A stretch of 6,074 nucleotides of DNA, taken from Candidatus Peregrinibacteria bacterium. GTDB lineage: Bacteria; Patescibacteriota; Gracilibacteria; UBA1369; LOWO2-01-FULL-3. Made by a program: the position numbers and the translations under genes. Where the stretch lies: positions 1-6,074 of the forward strand of contig JABJOK010000113.1 in the NCBI GenBank assembly GCA_018664365.1, in the 5' to 3' direction. Below the pieces are notes generated by a model. That model did not search any database and was not told the origin of the DNA. It saw only the letters and a list, made by a program, of their open reading frames with translations. Below are positions 5,663 through 6,074 of the stretch, in pieces (position 1 is the stretch's first letter; each line of letters opens with the position of its first letter).

Positions 5663-6074
5663 ATGGACATTACATGGCATGGACGCTCATGCTTTACAAT
5701 TAAGGGGAAGAGAGTGACTTTAGTAACTAATCCCAATAAAGAAGCAGGAAAGCTAAAAGGGGATGTAGTGCTATCAAGCCTGGAAGACCCCAGTGAAGTG
5801 GATGGAGTAAGGAAAATTTTTGATTGGCCAGGAGAATACGAGGTTTGTGAAGTACCTATTGTAGGATTTCAAGCATGGACAAAGAGCAAATCAAAGGAAG
5901 AAGAAGAAAAACAAGTAGGAGACCCCACAATTCTGTTTTATTTTGAGGTAGATGGCTTTAAATGCCTGCATTTAGGAGATCTTGGTCATGTTCTAACAAG
6001 TGATATGGTAAACGAAATTGGAGATGTTGACATTTTAATGATCAAATGTGGGTCAAATAGTAACCTAGAAGCCA
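5663..6074 (+). CDS. UlaG-like metallo-beta-lactamase-fold protein with degenerate metal site (partial, 3' end outside window)
   Basis: The first 137 codons are present. The layout follows COG2220/UlaG-like metallo-beta-lactamase-fold hydrolases: ITWHGRSCF (3-11) where relatives have ITWLGHSCF, LVTNPN (20-25) where relatives have a TDP segment, DVVLSS (34-39), DWPGEYEV (54-61) matching the usual GPGEYEV, and LHLGDLGHVLT (102-112). The window ends in DVDILMIKCGSNSN. The defining HxHxDH metal motif should follow DVVL, but here the stretch reads SSLEDPSEVDG (38-48), with no His. The later HLGD and GH residues are kept. The protein is therefore probably not a normal two-metal hydrolase and may have a binding or structural role, though activity with an altered site cannot be excluded. 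An acidic insertion KEEEEK (78-83) lies mid-domain. The ATG at 5663 has no Shine-Dalgarno but begins the conserved first strand. It probably shares a transcript with the membrane-protein gene upstream. Confidence 0.85.
   Translation, partial: MDITWHGRSCFTIKGKRVTLVTNPNKEAGKLKGDVVLSSLEDPSEVDGVRKIFDWPGEYEVCEVPIVGFQAWTKSKSKEEEEKQVGDPTILFYFEVDGFKCLHLGDLGHVLTSDMVNEIGDVDILMIKCGSNSNLEA

Overview
The window looks like a compact, AT-rich bacterial chromosome segment with short or overlapping gene junctions. The combination of a free-standing NAD(P)HX dehydratase, a two-helix holin-like membrane protein with a histone-like tail and a metal-ligand-poor UlaG-type metallo-beta-lactamase-fold protein is most reminiscent of Candidate Phyla Radiation (Patescibacteria) genomes. 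That assignment is an inference from gene content, not a proven taxonomy. The standard genetic code suffices for every frame read. All five visible stops are TAA or TAG.

Layout. (1) Positions 1-826, minus strand: the N-terminal 275 codons of S-adenosylmethionine synthetase (metK), running off the left edge. (2) A 47-base divergent spacer, then a family 2 glycosyltransferase on the plus strand (start preferred at 874, stop at 1920). (3) A convergent gap of about 285 bases (1921-2205) with no conventional gene. It holds a strong GC-rich stem-loop, further hairpins, and an unusually long open frame that lacks a normal start and whose stop overlaps the yfiH stop in a shared CTAG. (4) Positions 2206-5104, minus strand: a tight operon transcribed enolase, then nnrD (20-base overlap), then yfiH (6-base gap). 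(5) A divergent spacer of about 90 bases with a small perfect hairpin. (6) Positions 5194-5643, plus strand: a small membrane protein with a Cys cluster and a Lys/Ala-rich tail. (7) After 19 bases, a metallo-beta-lactamase-fold protein that runs off the right edge and has lost the HxHxDH metal motif.

How the genes may work together. Enolase is central glycolysis. NnrD repairs hydrated NAD(P)H, damage that glycolytic GAPDH is known to promote. YfiH proteins have purine-nucleoside or cell-wall-precursor clean-up roles. The minus-strand operon therefore reads as glycolysis plus metabolite repair. MetK supplies the methyl donor and is probably unrelated to the glycosyltransferase, which likely acts in surface polysaccharide synthesis. 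The right-hand pair is poorly characterised. No mobile element, CRISPR array, tRNA or rRNA was recognised.
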